Notes: a model not told the origin generated them from the sequence alone. A stretch of 35,968 bases of DNA from a bacterium (GCA_019695305.1 JAIBAG010000023.1:1-35968), one strand, 5' to 3'. Positions 1-7,866 are shown, counted from the stretch's first letter. Program-made: numbers and translations.

Positions 1-396
1 ACGTTGACTAGGTAGTAAATGGTGTAATTGATTTTCAAAGACGTATTGATAAACTGTTTCGTGACTAACGCTTAAACCTGGGTGATCCTTGCTGATCCGA
101 CCTGCTATAAGCTGTGGCGACCAGCCTAGACGCAGTTTTTCATCAATCCAAGACATAAGATCTTCATGACCCCATATCTTAGGTTTTCGTCCTGCTTTTC
201 TTCTTCTGTGTTGTGAATGGAAATCGCTATGGCAGGGGGAGTAATTAAACTTACCGTAACGCCTAAACTCCCGGCTGATAGTACTATGGGAGAATCCCAA
301 CTTTTTAGCTATTTCTCTTATTGTTTTTCCCTTGGCCCTTAATATTGCCAGCTTTTCTCGGTCAGCCAGGCGCAACCTTTTAAAACTTTTGGCCAT
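1..396 (-). CDS. IS30-family transposase, N-terminal part
   Basis: Reading leftward from ATG at 394-396 gives an open frame of 132 codons with no stop before the window edge. It begins MAKSFKRLRLADREK and contains a helix-turn-helix of the IS30 type around residues 25-45 (REIAKKLGFSHSTISREF). A basic stretch and the segment WSPQLIAGRI follow, then SVSHETVYQYV, which is characteristic of IS30 transposases just before the DDE catalytic domain. The catalytic domain itself lies outside the window, so whether the gene is intact cannot be judged. An ATG at 401-403 is in another frame and stops after seven codons, so 396 is the better start. Confidence 0.8.
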   Translation of the reverse strand, partial: MAKSFKRLRLADREKLAILRAKGKTIREIAKKLGFSHSTISREFRRYGKFNYSPCHSDFHSQHRRRKAGRKPKIWGHEDLMSWIDEKLRLGWSPQLIAGRISKDHPGLSVSHETVYQYVFENQLHHLLPSQR

Positions 397-444
397 CAGC
401 CATTTTCTTCATTTCCTACCAAGTGGTGCAATCATTTCTTGAAC
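1..444 (-). mobile_element. IS30-family insertion sequence, 5' part (cut by window edge)
   Basis: The transposase gene starts inside this segment and runs off the left edge. Its terminal inverted repeat lies at 422-444. Read outward-in on the minus strand it is GTTCAAG, eight variable bases, then GCACCACT. The same arrangement in the opposite sense occurs at 35847-35869, next to the 3' end of another IS30-type transposase gene, so both ends of one IS type are seen. The outer edge at 444 is only about 23 bases from the stop codon of the next gene. The flanking target duplication cannot be checked because the far end is outside the window. Confidence 0.75.
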
Positions 445-467
445 TAGGCCATAAAAAATTTAATGAG

Positions 468-755
468 TTATTTTTTAATTACCTTTTCCACCACAATCCC
501 ACCAAAGCGGTGTTCTTGTGCTGCAAATTGATCGTTTTTGATATAACACAGGCTTGATTCGTATCTTTCCTTTGAATCCAAATAAAATCCCTCACATCCT
601 GTTCCCATCATCCCATTATTTCTAAAACCCACAGGCCTGCCAGCATTATCCGTTAATAGCACCATACATTCTTTGCACAATTTTTGAGGATAACGTGCAT
701 CTCCATCTATTTGCTTGTGGCAATACGAACAGGGTTGTGTTGTTTGTTGATTCAT
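468..755 (-). CDS. Small Cys-rich protein, probable zinc ribbon
   Basis: This 95-residue protein has no signal peptide. Two CxxC pairs near the N-terminus (CSYC at about 9-12 and CKEC at about 27-30) look like a zinc ribbon, and two more Cys follow (MGTGCEGF and SSLCYI). Such a pair of CxxC motifs usually holds one structural zinc ion. I do not recognise the family. It starts six bases after the stop of the beta-helix gene and is probably cotranscribed with it, although no good ribosome-binding site is visible. Its stop lies about 23 bases from the end of the IS30 element, which could have removed a former downstream gene. Confidence 0.6.
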   Translation of the reverse strand: MNQQTTQPCSYCHKQIDGDARYPQKLCKECMVLLTDNAGRPVGFRNNGMMGTGCEGFYLDSKERYESSLCYIKNDQFAAQEHRFGGIVVEKVIKK

Positions 756-760
756 TTACT

Positions 761-2203
761 TTAATATTCTAAAGCTCCAATATCGGTAACGGGTTGAGCT
801 CCAACAGAATAGCGGGGTTTAAAATCGAAATCTTCAGAAACAAAGAATTGTCCCCCGGCACCAATTAAGGGCGAATTCGACATTAAATGCAAATCGTCCG
901 GAAAATTCACAAACTGTGGGTCTAAGCTATAATTAATCAATTTATTATAAGCACCAGCATAATCATCCCAAACATTGCCATAACTGTTGTTAAACCCCAC
1001 CTCGGAAGGAATAAAAGAAGAGGAAACGGCAATACCAACACTATTTTTCACAGTAATATTATTGTATATGCCAATACCATTATAAAAACTATTTACAGCA
1101 ATACCTTCAAAACCACTATTAACAACAGTGTTATAAGCAATATTTCCCATGACATTGCCATTAAAATCAATACCCAAGTTGCTTGAGTTTTTTACAATAT
1201 TGTTAATAACGCTAACATTTCCTCCTCCAACATGAATACCACTTCCACTTAAAGTAGATTCTATCAAATTTTTCTCTACACTAACAAATGTGCTAAGATG
1301 ATTATCATCTTCCAATGTGATAGAAGATCCGCCAGCACCACCATTTGCTTCAAAATAATTTCCTTTAATTAAAACATTGGATTGAGGTGACGGTTGGTCG
1401 GATCCGTTGATGAAAACTCTCACGCCCGTACCTAAATTTTCTAAAAAAGTATTCCGTTCAATTTGGACATCCTGAAATATGGCTCTATTGGTTGAAGTAA
1501 TAGCAATGTTAAGGCCATCAAATATATTGTTTAAAAACTGGCAATCTTCAACAGCAAGCCTTTCTGTATGTAGAGAATCTAAAAAACCAACGCCAACACC
1601 AATTAAATTTCCAGAAAAAATTGATTTTTTGATAGAAATCTCAAGCTCTGAATCTAAAAAATTGGCCGATGTTTCAATTCCAATATTACCATTATTTCTA
1701 AATTCGCTTTTTTCCACCGAAACAAAATATTTGCCCGACATATCATTATTAATAATTAAAGCCGTACCTCTGTTATTTTTAAATAGAGAATCATATACTT
1801 TTAAAAACCCTGGCATTTTCATATCAACGCCTACTTTGGAATTTATAATGTTAAGTCCATAAATAGTTATTGGCCGTGTAAGTAAATTGGGTCTTATTTC
1901 AAAAAGAGCCGAATTGAGCCTAGCTCCAGAAAGAGTCACACGATGTGGATTTATCGCTAGAATGGAAATAGAGTATTGAATAGTAATTGAGTTGGAGATG
2001 GGATATAATCCGTCTTGCATTAGAATACTATCACCATTCTTTGCCAGCAAAACAGCTGTCGGCAAATCAACGGCCTGCCTTGGGCTTAAGCCATTACCTC
2101 CTGGTACTATTACGCTAGCCACATAGTAATTAGTGGCCATAGCCGGAATTGAAACAAGAAGTGTAAAAACAATAAAGAAAGCTTTAGCACAAAATAATCT
2201 CAT
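761..2203 (-). CDS. Secreted right-handed parallel beta-helix protein
   Basis: The product has about 480 residues with an N-terminal signal peptide (MRLFCAKAFFIVFTLLVSIP, cleavage after AMA). After it come the features of a right-handed beta-helix: an opening YYVASVIVPGGNG with SPRQAVDLPTAV, many Asn-rich rungs such as SEFRNNGN, NTFLENLGTG and GNYFEANGG, and the C-terminal DIGALEY common in pectate-lyase-like repeat proteins of surface or periplasm. Such folds bind or cleave polysaccharides, but no catalytic residues can be assigned. The frame is open upstream to 2251, but ATG 2203 is chosen because GGAGG sits four bases before it and the signal peptide starts there. The zinc-ribbon gene follows at a spacing of six bases. 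Confidence 0.75.
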   Translation of the reverse strand: MRLFCAKAFFIVFTLLVSIPAMATNYYVASVIVPGGNGLSPRQAVDLPTAVLLAKNGDSILMQDGLYPISNSITIQYSISILAINPHRVTLSGARLNSALFEIRPNLLTRPITIYGLNIINSKVGVDMKMPGFLKVYDSLFKNNRGTALIINNDMSGKYFVSVEKSEFRNNGNIGIETSANFLDSELEISIKKSIFSGNLIGVGVGFLDSLHTERLAVEDCQFLNNIFDGLNIAITSTNRAIFQDVQIERNTFLENLGTGVRVFINGSDQPSPQSNVLIKGNYFEANGGAGGSSITLEDDNHLSTFVSVEKNLIESTLSGSGIHVGGGNVSVINNIVKNSSNLGIDFNGNVMGNIAYNTVVNSGFEGIAVNSFYNGIGIYNNITVKNSVGIAVSSSFIPSEVGFNNSYGNVWDDYAGAYNKLINYSLDPQFVNFPDDLHLMSNSPLIGAGGQFFVSEDFDFKPRYSVGAQPVTDIGALEY

Positions 2204-2462
2204 AAAACCTCCGTGAGAATGGGCAATACAATTAAAATATGACCATATCAATTTATCTTATCGCAACTATTCACTTGGTGTTGCGTAAAACTATTATCAA
2301 AAACTTACAAATTAGTAACAGCTTGTAATCAATTTTTTACTTAGGAGGCTGGGGGGGTGGATTCTAAGCCTATTGCACCAGGGCAAGGTTGGAGTTGAAG
2401 ACCTGCATGGGGGTTTTGTATCCGTGCTACTTTTCTGAATTTTCAATTTTAAGTTTAGAAAT
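2204..2462. other. Intergenic region upstream of the beta-helix gene
   Basis: No gene is seen here apart from an IS30-like relic at 2370-2426. On the minus strand TGCGATAA at 2258-2265 resembles the sigma-28-like -10 boxes found elsewhere in this window. The matching -35 is poor: GCAACACC at the 11-base spacing, or CAACACCA at 10. A weak promoter for the beta-helix gene is possible. A G-run occurs at 2350-2360. Confidence 0.35.
2370..2426 (-). pseudogene. Relic of an IS30-type transposase C-terminus
   Basis: Eighteen codons on the minus strand read HGYKTPMQVFNSNLALVQ followed by TAG. This resembles the end of IS30-family transposases, where a G-(Y/F)-K-T-P-x-x-V-F motif precedes a short tail. 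A stop codon lies directly upstream in the same frame, so only the tail is left. It differs from the tail of the transposase at the right edge of the window, so it would come from another IS. The match is short and could be accidental. Confidence 0.4.
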
Positions 2463-2494
2463 AAAAGCCCCCTGTTTTAAAACAGGGGGCTTTT
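2463..2494 (-). terminator. Rho-independent terminator of the lipoprotein A gene
   Basis: This is a perfect 32-base palindrome with the arm AAAAGCCCCCTGTTTT. It lies 17 bases after the stop of the lipoprotein gene on the minus strand. The T-run is the end of the stem itself, and the structure can work in both directions. Confidence 0.85.
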
Positions 2495-2510
2495 AAGTAA
2501 ACTGCTTTTT

Positions 2511-3944
2511 TTACAGACGACGAGTAATGGTTACAGCACCATAATTTCTTACGGCCGTACTTTCGGTACCGTCACTGATGAAATAAACATCATCGATGGA
2601 TTCATCAACATCAATACCGTCTAAGGCCATATTGTATAATGTCCCGGTAAAAGTTGTGTTATCGGGATAGGCACTGGTATAGGTGAGATCAAAACGGCTA
2701 TCGTCCGTATCGTTGGCAGTAATAGCCGAAGAGCTTAAACCATCATCCGAAAAATTGGACCCATTCAACCATCCAAAATCGGTATTGAAATTAATCAGGA
2801 TAGGATCCCCTTCCTGATTGCTACCATCAGCCTCACGCACCACCGTAAGCCAGCTGTTTGTTACATACTGGTCGGCATCGTCACACACATGATCTTCAGG
2901 TACTTCATCACCTTCGGCATTGGTACAGGTATAGGAATAAACCTCGTAACCGAAAATGGATCCCGGATGACCGGCAAAAGCATACATTACATTTTGCACA
3001 AGCGGTGTGTAAAAAAACGGAACATCCGATTCGTTGGAAGGAACGTAATCATCATCACCTTGGTTATAATAGGTAAGAAGACGGTTCGTATCCACAAACA
3101 AAGTCAGTTTGGTGGTTTCGTCGGCAGCCAAGGTAATGGAGTTAATAGGATATTCAACGGTCATGGTATCACCATCGGTATCGCTATTGGCACCTAAGTC
3201 AACTTCAATAGTTTCGGCTTCCTGATCTTCAAAGTCTTCGTTGGCAGTGCCATCCACGCGTGTACAATAGGTATGTTCACCCGGGGTATTGGATAAGTTG
3301 AGGTTGCTGTTACCATCATCAATATCGGCTTGAGATGTAAAAGTACCTGTTACACAGCCCTTAATTTCGGCCGTACGTAAAAAGGTTAATTTTACTTCCG
3401 AATAGGTACCCGTTGGGATATCCAACACGGCAACTTTTCCTACGCCACTGCTGGTTTGCCCGGCATCTTCATCAACCGGACATTTTCCATTTTCAAGAGG
3501 ACCAACAGGGTTATTATCAGAATCAAAACCGCAGTCGCAGCTTTCGCCCTGGGCCAAATCGTATAAATCACCGTTGTTATCTATACAATCATAGACTGTG
3601 AACAGATTATCCAAATCAACGTGGCTTCCGTTAATATGAATTTCCTGTCCATCATCATCTTGAAAAATCACACGTTCCTGATTGCCTTCATCCACAAGTG
3701 CAATCTCGGTTACAAACAGGCTAAAAGTATCAGGCCTGCCCGAAACAAAACTTGTGTTTCTAAAGTAATCGGCAAGGTTATCTACATCAATGGCACGCGA
3801 AATAGCAGCATCTACCGACGATGTTGCTGTTTGCGGAACCGAAAATTTAAGTTGAACTGTTCCGGTAGATGTTGAACTTGAACCGCCGCATGCCGACATA
3901 GCAGCTAGGAGCGACATAGAATAGAATAAATGACGATAATTCAT
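2511..3944 (-). CDS. Cys-rich lipoprotein A, paralogue of 7867-9363
   Basis: The product has 477 residues with a lipoprotein signal: MNYRHLFYSMSLL, then a lipobox ending in Cys19 (MSACGG), followed by a Ser/Thr linker. The mature part is very acidic. Blocks shared with the second copy include DLADYFRNTSF, DCIDNNGDLYDLA, SCDCGFD, NTPGEHTYC, GHPGSIFGYE and SIDDVYFISDG. Several Cys are conserved between the copies and could form disulphides. The block IYVTNLTLVD-to-VDLDNLF with a later GTY segment recalls DUF4382-type beta-sandwich lipoproteins, but the likeness is weak. ATG 3944 is chosen because GAGGAGG lies six bases upstream; the frame extends to 3968. The gene is monocistronic: it has its own sigma-54-type promoter, a leader of about 124 nt with a 5' hairpin, and a terminator. 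Confidence 0.85.
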   Translation of the reverse strand: MNYRHLFYSMSLLAAMSACGGSSSTSTGTVQLKFSVPQTATSSVDAAISRAIDVDNLADYFRNTSFVSGRPDTFSLFVTEIALVDEGNQERVIFQDDDGQEIHINGSHVDLDNLFTVYDCIDNNGDLYDLAQGESCDCGFDSDNNPVGPLENGKCPVDEDAGQTSSGVGKVAVLDIPTGTYSEVKLTFLRTAEIKGCVTGTFTSQADIDDGNSNLNLSNTPGEHTYCTRVDGTANEDFEDQEAETIEVDLGANSDTDGDTMTVEYPINSITLAADETTKLTLFVDTNRLLTYYNQGDDDYVPSNESDVPFFYTPLVQNVMYAFAGHPGSIFGYEVYSYTCTNAEGDEVPEDHVCDDADQYVTNSWLTVVREADGSNQEGDPILINFNTDFGWLNGSNFSDDGLSSSAITANDTDDSRFDLTYTSAYPDNTTFTGTLYNMALDGIDVDESIDDVYFISDGTESTAVRNYGAVTITRRL

Positions 3945-4021
3945 GGGTACCCTCCTCGGGTGAAGCAAACAGTAAGTCAGAAAAAACCTCCAACAAACCG
4001 TGCGTGCTTTGTTAATATTCA

Positions 4022-4062
4022 GGACTCACGCTTTCCCATTGCCCATGAATTAGTCGTGATCC
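4022..4062 (-). promoter_or_regulatory. Conserved 5'-leader hairpin of lipoprotein A mRNA
   Basis: On the minus strand GGATCACG pairs with CGTGAGTCC (eight pairs, one bulged G). This encloses a loop almost identical to that of the lipoprotein B leader, whose core is ATTCATGGGCAATGGGAAAG. The stems of the two leaders differ in sequence but keep pairing. The hairpin begins about six bases after the transcription start predicted from the sigma-54 elements. I do not recognise it as a known riboswitch. The two AUGGG motifs in the loop would also suit a CsrA-type binding protein. Confidence 0.55.
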
Positions 4063-4078
4063 AATCGGAGGTTAGTTA

Positions 4079-4094
4079 AGCAAGTTTAATGCCA
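4079..4094 (-). promoter_or_regulatory. Sigma-54 promoter of lipoprotein A
   Basis: The minus strand reads TGGCATTAAACTTGCT. GG (-24) and GC (-12) are 12 bases apart and both boxes match the RpoN consensus (TGGCAY, five bases, TTGCW). The predicted start is near 4068. Lipoprotein B has the same arrangement. Confidence 0.7.
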
Positions 4095-4177
4095 AAAAAT
4101 GGGTAATAAAATAGCTATATATTTTAAACAGTTAAATGATTGGATAGATTTTTAGATATGAAATATATACGTATTTT

Positions 4178-4203
4178 TTGACAAAAATAGACATTTGCGT
4201 CAA
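4178..4203. promoter_or_regulatory. Possible enhancer site upstream of lipoprotein A
   Basis: TTGAC and GTCAA form an inverted pair separated by 16 bases, 84 bases upstream of the -24 end of the sigma-54 promoter. ACGTATTTTTTGAC at 4169-4182 also occurs, reverse-complemented and one A shorter, at 9615-9628 upstream of lipoprotein B. It may bind the activator that sigma-54 needs. Confidence 0.35.
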
Positions 4204-4225
4204 TTTTTATACATATTTAAACACC

Positions 4226-4807
4226 CTAAAGCGTGGCCTCATTTAAACGTGCCGTTAATCGGCCATAGAGCCCCTTGTAGCCTTCCTCACTAAAAATTCG
4301 GCTGAATTGTGATCTGAAATTTCGGCTCAACAAAGCACCGTCCACATCCAGATCAACAATTTTATAACCTTTTAGACCCTTTACTAAAATGAATGTCATG
4401 TTTAAGGCTTTTCCCTTTTCCAATATGGATCTTACCACAACTTTTTCGCCAGAGCTTTCCATTTTGACAGAGTCCACAATACAATTTTTAAAATATTGAT
4501 TCCAATTCGATCCTTGTTGAGAAATTTTTTTCTTAAGCAGCAAATCAAAAAGATTATAAAACTCTTTTTTCTGACGAGCTGTCAGCTCATCTTTAAAATC
4601 AACGGCCGCTCTATCCAACATAAGCTGGGTATCGTAATAAGTACCCATAAATTTTTCGGAATCGGGCGCTGAAAGCTGAGAAATATTTTTAATTTCGTTT
4701 AAAAAATTATTAATAAACATTTTTCCGTCCAACACCTCCTCGCCGGCATGCACCAGCGAGGAAGTGAGAACCAATAACAATAAAAATAGGAGCTTTAGAG
4801 TTTTCAT
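4226..4807 (-). CDS. MlaC/Ttg2D-family periplasmic lipid-binding protein
   Basis: The product has 193 residues with a signal peptide (MKTLKLLFLLLLVLTSSLVHA). The mature sequence follows the MlaC family: an early helical part with FMGTYYDTQLMLDR, then the strand region YKIVDLDVDGALLSRNFRSQF near the C-terminus, which is the most typical segment. MlaC carries phospholipid between outer-membrane MlaA and the inner-membrane MlaFEDB transporter. No other mla genes are in the window, so the partners are elsewhere or the protein serves another carrier role. Three ATG codons stand in a row; the third (4807) is taken because GAGGG lies six bases before it. The gene follows the upstream lipoprotein gene by 11 bases, so the two form an operon. 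Confidence 0.75.
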   Translation of the reverse strand: MKTLKLLFLLLLVLTSSLVHAGEEVLDGKMFINNFLNEIKNISQLSAPDSEKFMGTYYDTQLMLDRAAVDFKDELTARQKKEFYNLFDLLLKKKISQQGSNWNQYFKNCIVDSVKMESSGEKVVVRSILEKGKALNMTFILVKGLKGYKIVDLDVDGALLSRNFRSQFSRIFSEEGYKGLYGRLTARLNEATL

Positions 4808-4818
4808 CATCATCCCTC

Positions 4819-6057
4819 TTATTGAATATCTACAATCCCGGTTAACAAAGTTTTAAAATACGATTCAACCGGCTTTACAACATCACCCTCAAGCACAAAG
4901 GGATAACCGCTAGCGATATCCATGTTTTTGGCGTTAGGAGGTGTATCAAACAGGGCTTTTAAGTTAACCGTAAAATCGCCTGCGTGAGGGAATTGACTAA
5001 AAGATACCATCTCTCCATTCATAGAAAGAATGGCTTCGTCAACTGTAACAAGAACATCATTTAATTTACTCTCCGATAAAGAAGGGTAAAAATCGGTGTG
5101 ATCCGTTTTAATTTTACTTAAGGCTTGCTTCGCATTGTTTAAAGCAAATGTAAAACGTGCTCTTTGATTGGTAAACAAGGCCCCATCAATGAGTGTTAAA
5201 AAAGAAACATTATCGCTCGCATTAACACCGCTCACTTTTACTACTCCATTAAGCTCGGTTACTAAAGCCTTCAAATTTATTTTACCGTCTTTTAATAGAA
5301 CGCTCTTTAACTGCACCCCGTAATCGTAGGCTTTAAACATATCAATACCGGCCACAATTGCCTGTGTGGCAGAAAGCATGGCATAAGCATCGCCTTGTTT
5401 GGCATGCAAATCTTCACTGGTGTTAAATAACTCTTTGGGAATTGCAAAATTCAGATTTGCATCGGTAATGGCAATATTGAAATTATCCTCCACATCAATA
5501 AAATAGGGCTGAAAGGATTTTAGCAAATCCTGCACTTGAGCTACCGACATATTTTTATCGATAAGAGGTTTAAGAATGCTGGCCAGCAAACCATTGGCAT
5601 CGCCTGCATGCTGGGTTATGTTATTTGCAAACGGCAAGTTAAAATCGGAGTAGTTAAATGTATAGGCACTATTATTATTTTTAAGCGCCTTGTAACTATT
5701 AATAACACCGTTAGGGCCCAAAATATCGTTTTCAACCGATACAGGAGCCTGATTAAATGCCGTTAAAATATCGGCGGCCTGTTGTTGTTCAACAGAACGC
5801 ATCAACTTCACTAGTCCACAACCAAAAGCCAAATTGACATCGGCCGGTTCTAAAACCAAAGTATCGCAATATTGGCTTTGTGCCGAAACCAGATCGTGAA
5901 CTTTTAAATCGTCATAAGCCTGGGCCAAAGCAATTTCGGCTCTACTTTGAAACGTAGGATCCCAATATACAGGCTCTTTTGGAGAACTACTCCCCCCTGA
6001 CGAACAGGCCAGGGTACATAAAAAAACTAAACTAAAAACATAATTAAAAAATCTCAT
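4819..6057 (-). CDS. Lipoprotein with possible TPR-like N-terminal region
   Basis: The product has 412 residues with a lipoprotein signal (MRFFNYVFSLVFLCTLAC, lipobox LAC followed by SSGGSSS). The start of the mature part resembles a tetratricopeptide pair: AEIALAQAYDDLKVHDLVSA, then a Cys-containing segment and LEPADVNLAFGCGLVKL. The rest is mixed helix and strand of no recognised family. The frame opens upstream at a TTG (6072), but ATG 6057 has AGGA at a good distance and begins the signal peptide. It is the first gene of an operon with the MlaC-like gene and is probably attached to a membrane and linked in function to lipid or envelope traffic. A sigma-28-like promoter lies at 6104-6130. 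Confidence 0.75.
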   Translation of the reverse strand: MRFFNYVFSLVFLCTLACSSGGSSSPKEPVYWDPTFQSRAEIALAQAYDDLKVHDLVSAQSQYCDTLVLEPADVNLAFGCGLVKLMRSVEQQQAADILTAFNQAPVSVENDILGPNGVINSYKALKNNNSAYTFNYSDFNLPFANNITQHAGDANGLLASILKPLIDKNMSVAQVQDLLKSFQPYFIDVEDNFNIAITDANLNFAIPKELFNTSEDLHAKQGDAYAMLSATQAIVAGIDMFKAYDYGVQLKSVLLKDGKINLKALVTELNGVVKVSGVNASDNVSFLTLIDGALFTNQRARFTFALNNAKQALSKIKTDHTDFYPSLSESKLNDVLVTVDEAILSMNGEMVSFSQFPHAGDFTVNLKALFDTPPNAKNMDIASGYPFVLEGDVVKPVESYFKTLLTGIVDIQ

Positions 6058-6103
6058 AAAGTTTCCTTTCAAATTGTTAGTCTCTCCCTGTGCCTTGTTT
6101 AAA

Positions 6104-6130
6104 TTATCGCAGGTTCTGTGTTGAAAGTTG
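6104..6130 (-). promoter_or_regulatory. Sigma-28-like promoter of the lipoprotein/mlaC operon
   Basis: The minus strand reads CAACTTTC, 11 bases, then TGCGATAA. The -10 box resembles the FliA/WhiG box GCCGATAA and the 11-base gap is that of sigma-28 promoters; the -35 box differs from the usual TAAAGTTT. The same layout occurs upstream of the genes at 6242, 7230 and 33067. Confidence 0.45.
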
Positions 6131-6181
6131 TTTAAAAACAGCCAATCAGCAAAAGAATCGTATTCTTCTGGAATACAAAAT

Positions 6182-6217
6182 AAAAAAGCCCCTCAGATTT
6201 TAACGAGAGGCTTTTTC
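6182..6217 (-). terminator. Rho-independent terminator
   Basis: AAAAAGCC with CTC pairs with GAG and AGGCTTTTT around an A/T-rich loop. It lies about 25 bases downstream of the minus-strand gene that ends at 6242. Confidence 0.75.
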
Positions 6218-6241
6218 ATAAAAAGGTTTAATCAAAAATAC

Positions 6242-6958
6242 TTATCTCACAATGATAACATCACGCAAATCGGAATCCTGATTACCCGATTCATCATCGC
6301 CCTCTCCTCCATGAGGTTCGTAAAGACCGGTTGAATTTGCTTTTTTGGGATCTTTATTTTTACTCTTATCAGGATTTTTATCGGCTTCCGCTTTTAAGAA
6401 AGCCTGAATACTCGCTTGGTCATGCATGCCTTGCTTGATTAAAGCTATAGCAATTCGAATAAGCTGGTCAACAGACCCGCTTTTACCATTAGCACTCCAG
6501 AACAGTATGTTTGCCACTGACCCTTCCCAATTTTCCGATGAGGTATTTACAGATCTCAAATTTCTTTCGACAGGCATACCATACGATGTATGCCCTTTAA
6601 TTGAGAGATTAACTATACTCCCATTAGATGTTATAGTGAGCTTACTTCCATTATCACCCATAATTTCAGCACTGAAATTTCCGTTTTCATCTATCTGATA
6701 GTAAGTCGAGCCCTCAGCACTGGTATTATTTTCTGAGTGATGCTCTTTCCACCACAACCAATCTTCAAACGAAACATCCACATCAGGATTCTCGTCCATA
6801 AACTCTTCGTACTCGAGTTGATCGGGGCTTTTTTCGGCCACAATCGTTTGATTGACAGCTTGTATTGTTTTTTGCACAGGGGCAACTTTTGCCATGGCTT
6901 CTGTTTGCAACAGTACCACCGACATTACTCCCCAAAATATATATGTTAGTTTTCTCAT
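6242..6958 (-). CDS. Secreted protein of unknown function
   Basis: The product has 238 residues with a signal peptide (MRKLTYIFWGVMSVVLLQTE, cleavage after AMA). The mature protein starts with an acidic helical part (SPDQLEYEEFMDENPDVD and FEDWLWWKEHH), then a small beta-rich part with YYQIDENGNFSAEIMGDNG, and ends in a charged tail rich in Lys, Asp and Gly. I do not recognise a family. The gene is monocistronic with its own terminator at 6182-6217. Its promoter (7015-7041) and early leader resemble those of the next gene downstream. ATG 6958 is preceded by AAGGAGAACAAG, a strong ribosome-binding site. Confidence 0.75.
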   Translation of the reverse strand: MRKLTYIFWGVMSVVLLQTEAMAKVAPVQKTIQAVNQTIVAEKSPDQLEYEEFMDENPDVDVSFEDWLWWKEHHSENNTSAEGSTYYQIDENGNFSAEIMGDNGSKLTITSNGSIVNLSIKGHTSYGMPVERNLRSVNTSSENWEGSVANILFWSANGKSGSVDQLIRIAIALIKQGMHDQASIQAFLKAEADKNPDKSKNKDPKKANSTGLYEPHGGEGDDESGNQDSDLRDVIIVR

Positions 6959-7014
6959 CTTGTTCTCCTTTGTTTAGGTTTAAATTATCAACCTTTCCCT
7001 GTGCCTTGTAAAAA

Positions 7015-7041
7015 TTATCGAGGATCCAGAAATGAAAGTTG
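7015..7041 (-). promoter_or_regulatory. Sigma-28-like promoter of the gene at 6242-6958
   Basis: The minus strand reads CAACTTTC, 11 bases, then CTCGATAA, the same layout as 6104-6130. The two also share CTGTTTTTAAA just upstream and, just downstream, ACAAGGCACAGGGARAG. These similar flanks suggest a duplicated promoter region or a common control element. Confidence 0.45.
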
Positions 7042-7155
7042 TTTAAAAACAGTAAACGCCAAAAAGATGCGTATTCTTCAGGAATACAGAGGGAAATTCG
7101 ATGTAACGTGCTAACAACTTGGTAGCAGTTTCTTAAAAATCCAACAATTTTCACG

Positions 7156-7182
7156 TCACTTTTAATTCTTATTAGTCGATAA
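7156..7182 (+). promoter_or_regulatory. Sigma-28-like promoter of the gene at 7230
   Basis: TCACTTTT, 11 bases, then GTCGATAA, 47 bases upstream of the start codon. It is the plus-strand member of the promoter set seen at 6104, 7015 and 32991. Confidence 0.4.
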
Positions 7183-7229
7183 CTATTTTAATTGGGATTT
7201 ACTGTTACGAAAAAAAAACGAGGATAAAA

Positions 7230-7805
7230 ATGAAAATCAATTACTTATTAAAAAATATTGCCTTTACGTTGTTGCTAGCCATACCCGTAACTGGGCATGC
7301 AAAACTAATTTTGGCTTCCAAAGCTCCCATCTATAATCCCGGGGTATGGGTTTCAACTCCCGAAATATACAAACAAAAAATTTCCGAAGCTTTTTGTCAG
7401 CCTTTTAAGGTTTGCTCCAACGTAGAAGTAGACGAGAACTCTGAAATCAAATACAGCTTTGATAGCTGCGTAGAAGATGCCATGGGGCGTATTTCGTTAC
7501 CTGCTTCCGTAGCTACAAAAATAGTGGGCTCGGCTTATAGCGTGAGCGTTCGCTTATCCTCTTGTTTGTCTTTTATAGACGAATACCAAAACTCTGGCAT
7601 GAGTCTCCCGGCTGTTCACGCTAATAGCGCAACGCCCACCGAAGATTTATGCACCGATAGAGCAGAAGCCTTATCCGACCCCAATTATTGTGATACCTAC
7701 GAACAAAACATCACTCTTTTTGGTTTGTGGTATTCTTATAACGAATTACAAAGAGGCACTGATTTTTGCGGCATAGATTTTACGGTACCCAATTCTTGTA
7801 ATTAA
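7230..7805 (+). CDS. Secreted Cys-containing protein of unknown function
   Basis: The product has 191 residues with a signal peptide (MKINYLLKNIAFTLLLAIPV, cleavage after GHA). The mature part holds nine Cys, for example EAFCQPFKVCSNV, SFDSCVEDAMG, LSSCLSF, EDLCTD, PNYCDTY, TDFCGID and PNSCN at the very end, so a disulphide-bonded exported protein is likely. No family is recognised. The start is supported by GAGGA five bases upstream. It is convergent with lipoprotein B and shares a two-way terminator with it. Divergent sigma-28-like promoters separate it from the gene at 6242, so the two could be controlled together. Confidence 0.75.
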   Translation: MKINYLLKNIAFTLLLAIPVTGHAKLILASKAPIYNPGVWVSTPEIYKQKISEAFCQPFKVCSNVEVDENSEIKYSFDSCVEDAMGRISLPASVATKIVGSAYSVSVRLSSCLSFIDEYQNSGMSLPAVHANSATPTEDLCTDRAEALSDPNYCDTYEQNITLFGLWYSYNELQRGTDFCGIDFTVPNSCN

Positions 7806-7811
7806 AAAAAC

Positions 7812-7846
7812 AAAAGCCCCTTGGTTTATTACCAAGGGGCTTTTTT
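7812..7846. terminator. Bidirectional rho-independent terminator
   Basis: AAAAGCCCCTTGG and CCAAGGGGCTTTT form a 13-bp stem with a seven-base loop. It lies between the convergent genes 7230-7805 and 7867-9363 and has A- and T-runs on both sides. Confidence 0.9.
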
Positions 7847-7866
7847 ATTTTACAAAATATTACTTC

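Noticed and set aside
2889-3197. Plus-strand frames within the lipoprotein A gene (and similar ones in lipoprotein B)
   Set aside because: Antisense shadows of a gene with signal peptide, paralogue and terminator; no ribosome-binding sites of their own.
4022-4062. Reading the lipoprotein leader as a cyclic-di-GMP (GEMM) riboswitch
   Set aside because: The GGGCAAUGGGAAAG loop recalls part of GEMM, but the second stem, the GNRA loop and receptor, and the conserved downstream segment are missing.
6783-7154. Minus-strand frame of 123 codons overlapping the promoter and start of the gene at 6242-6958
   Set aside because: Covers the promoter elements and is in another frame from a well-supported gene with signal peptide and ribosome-binding site.
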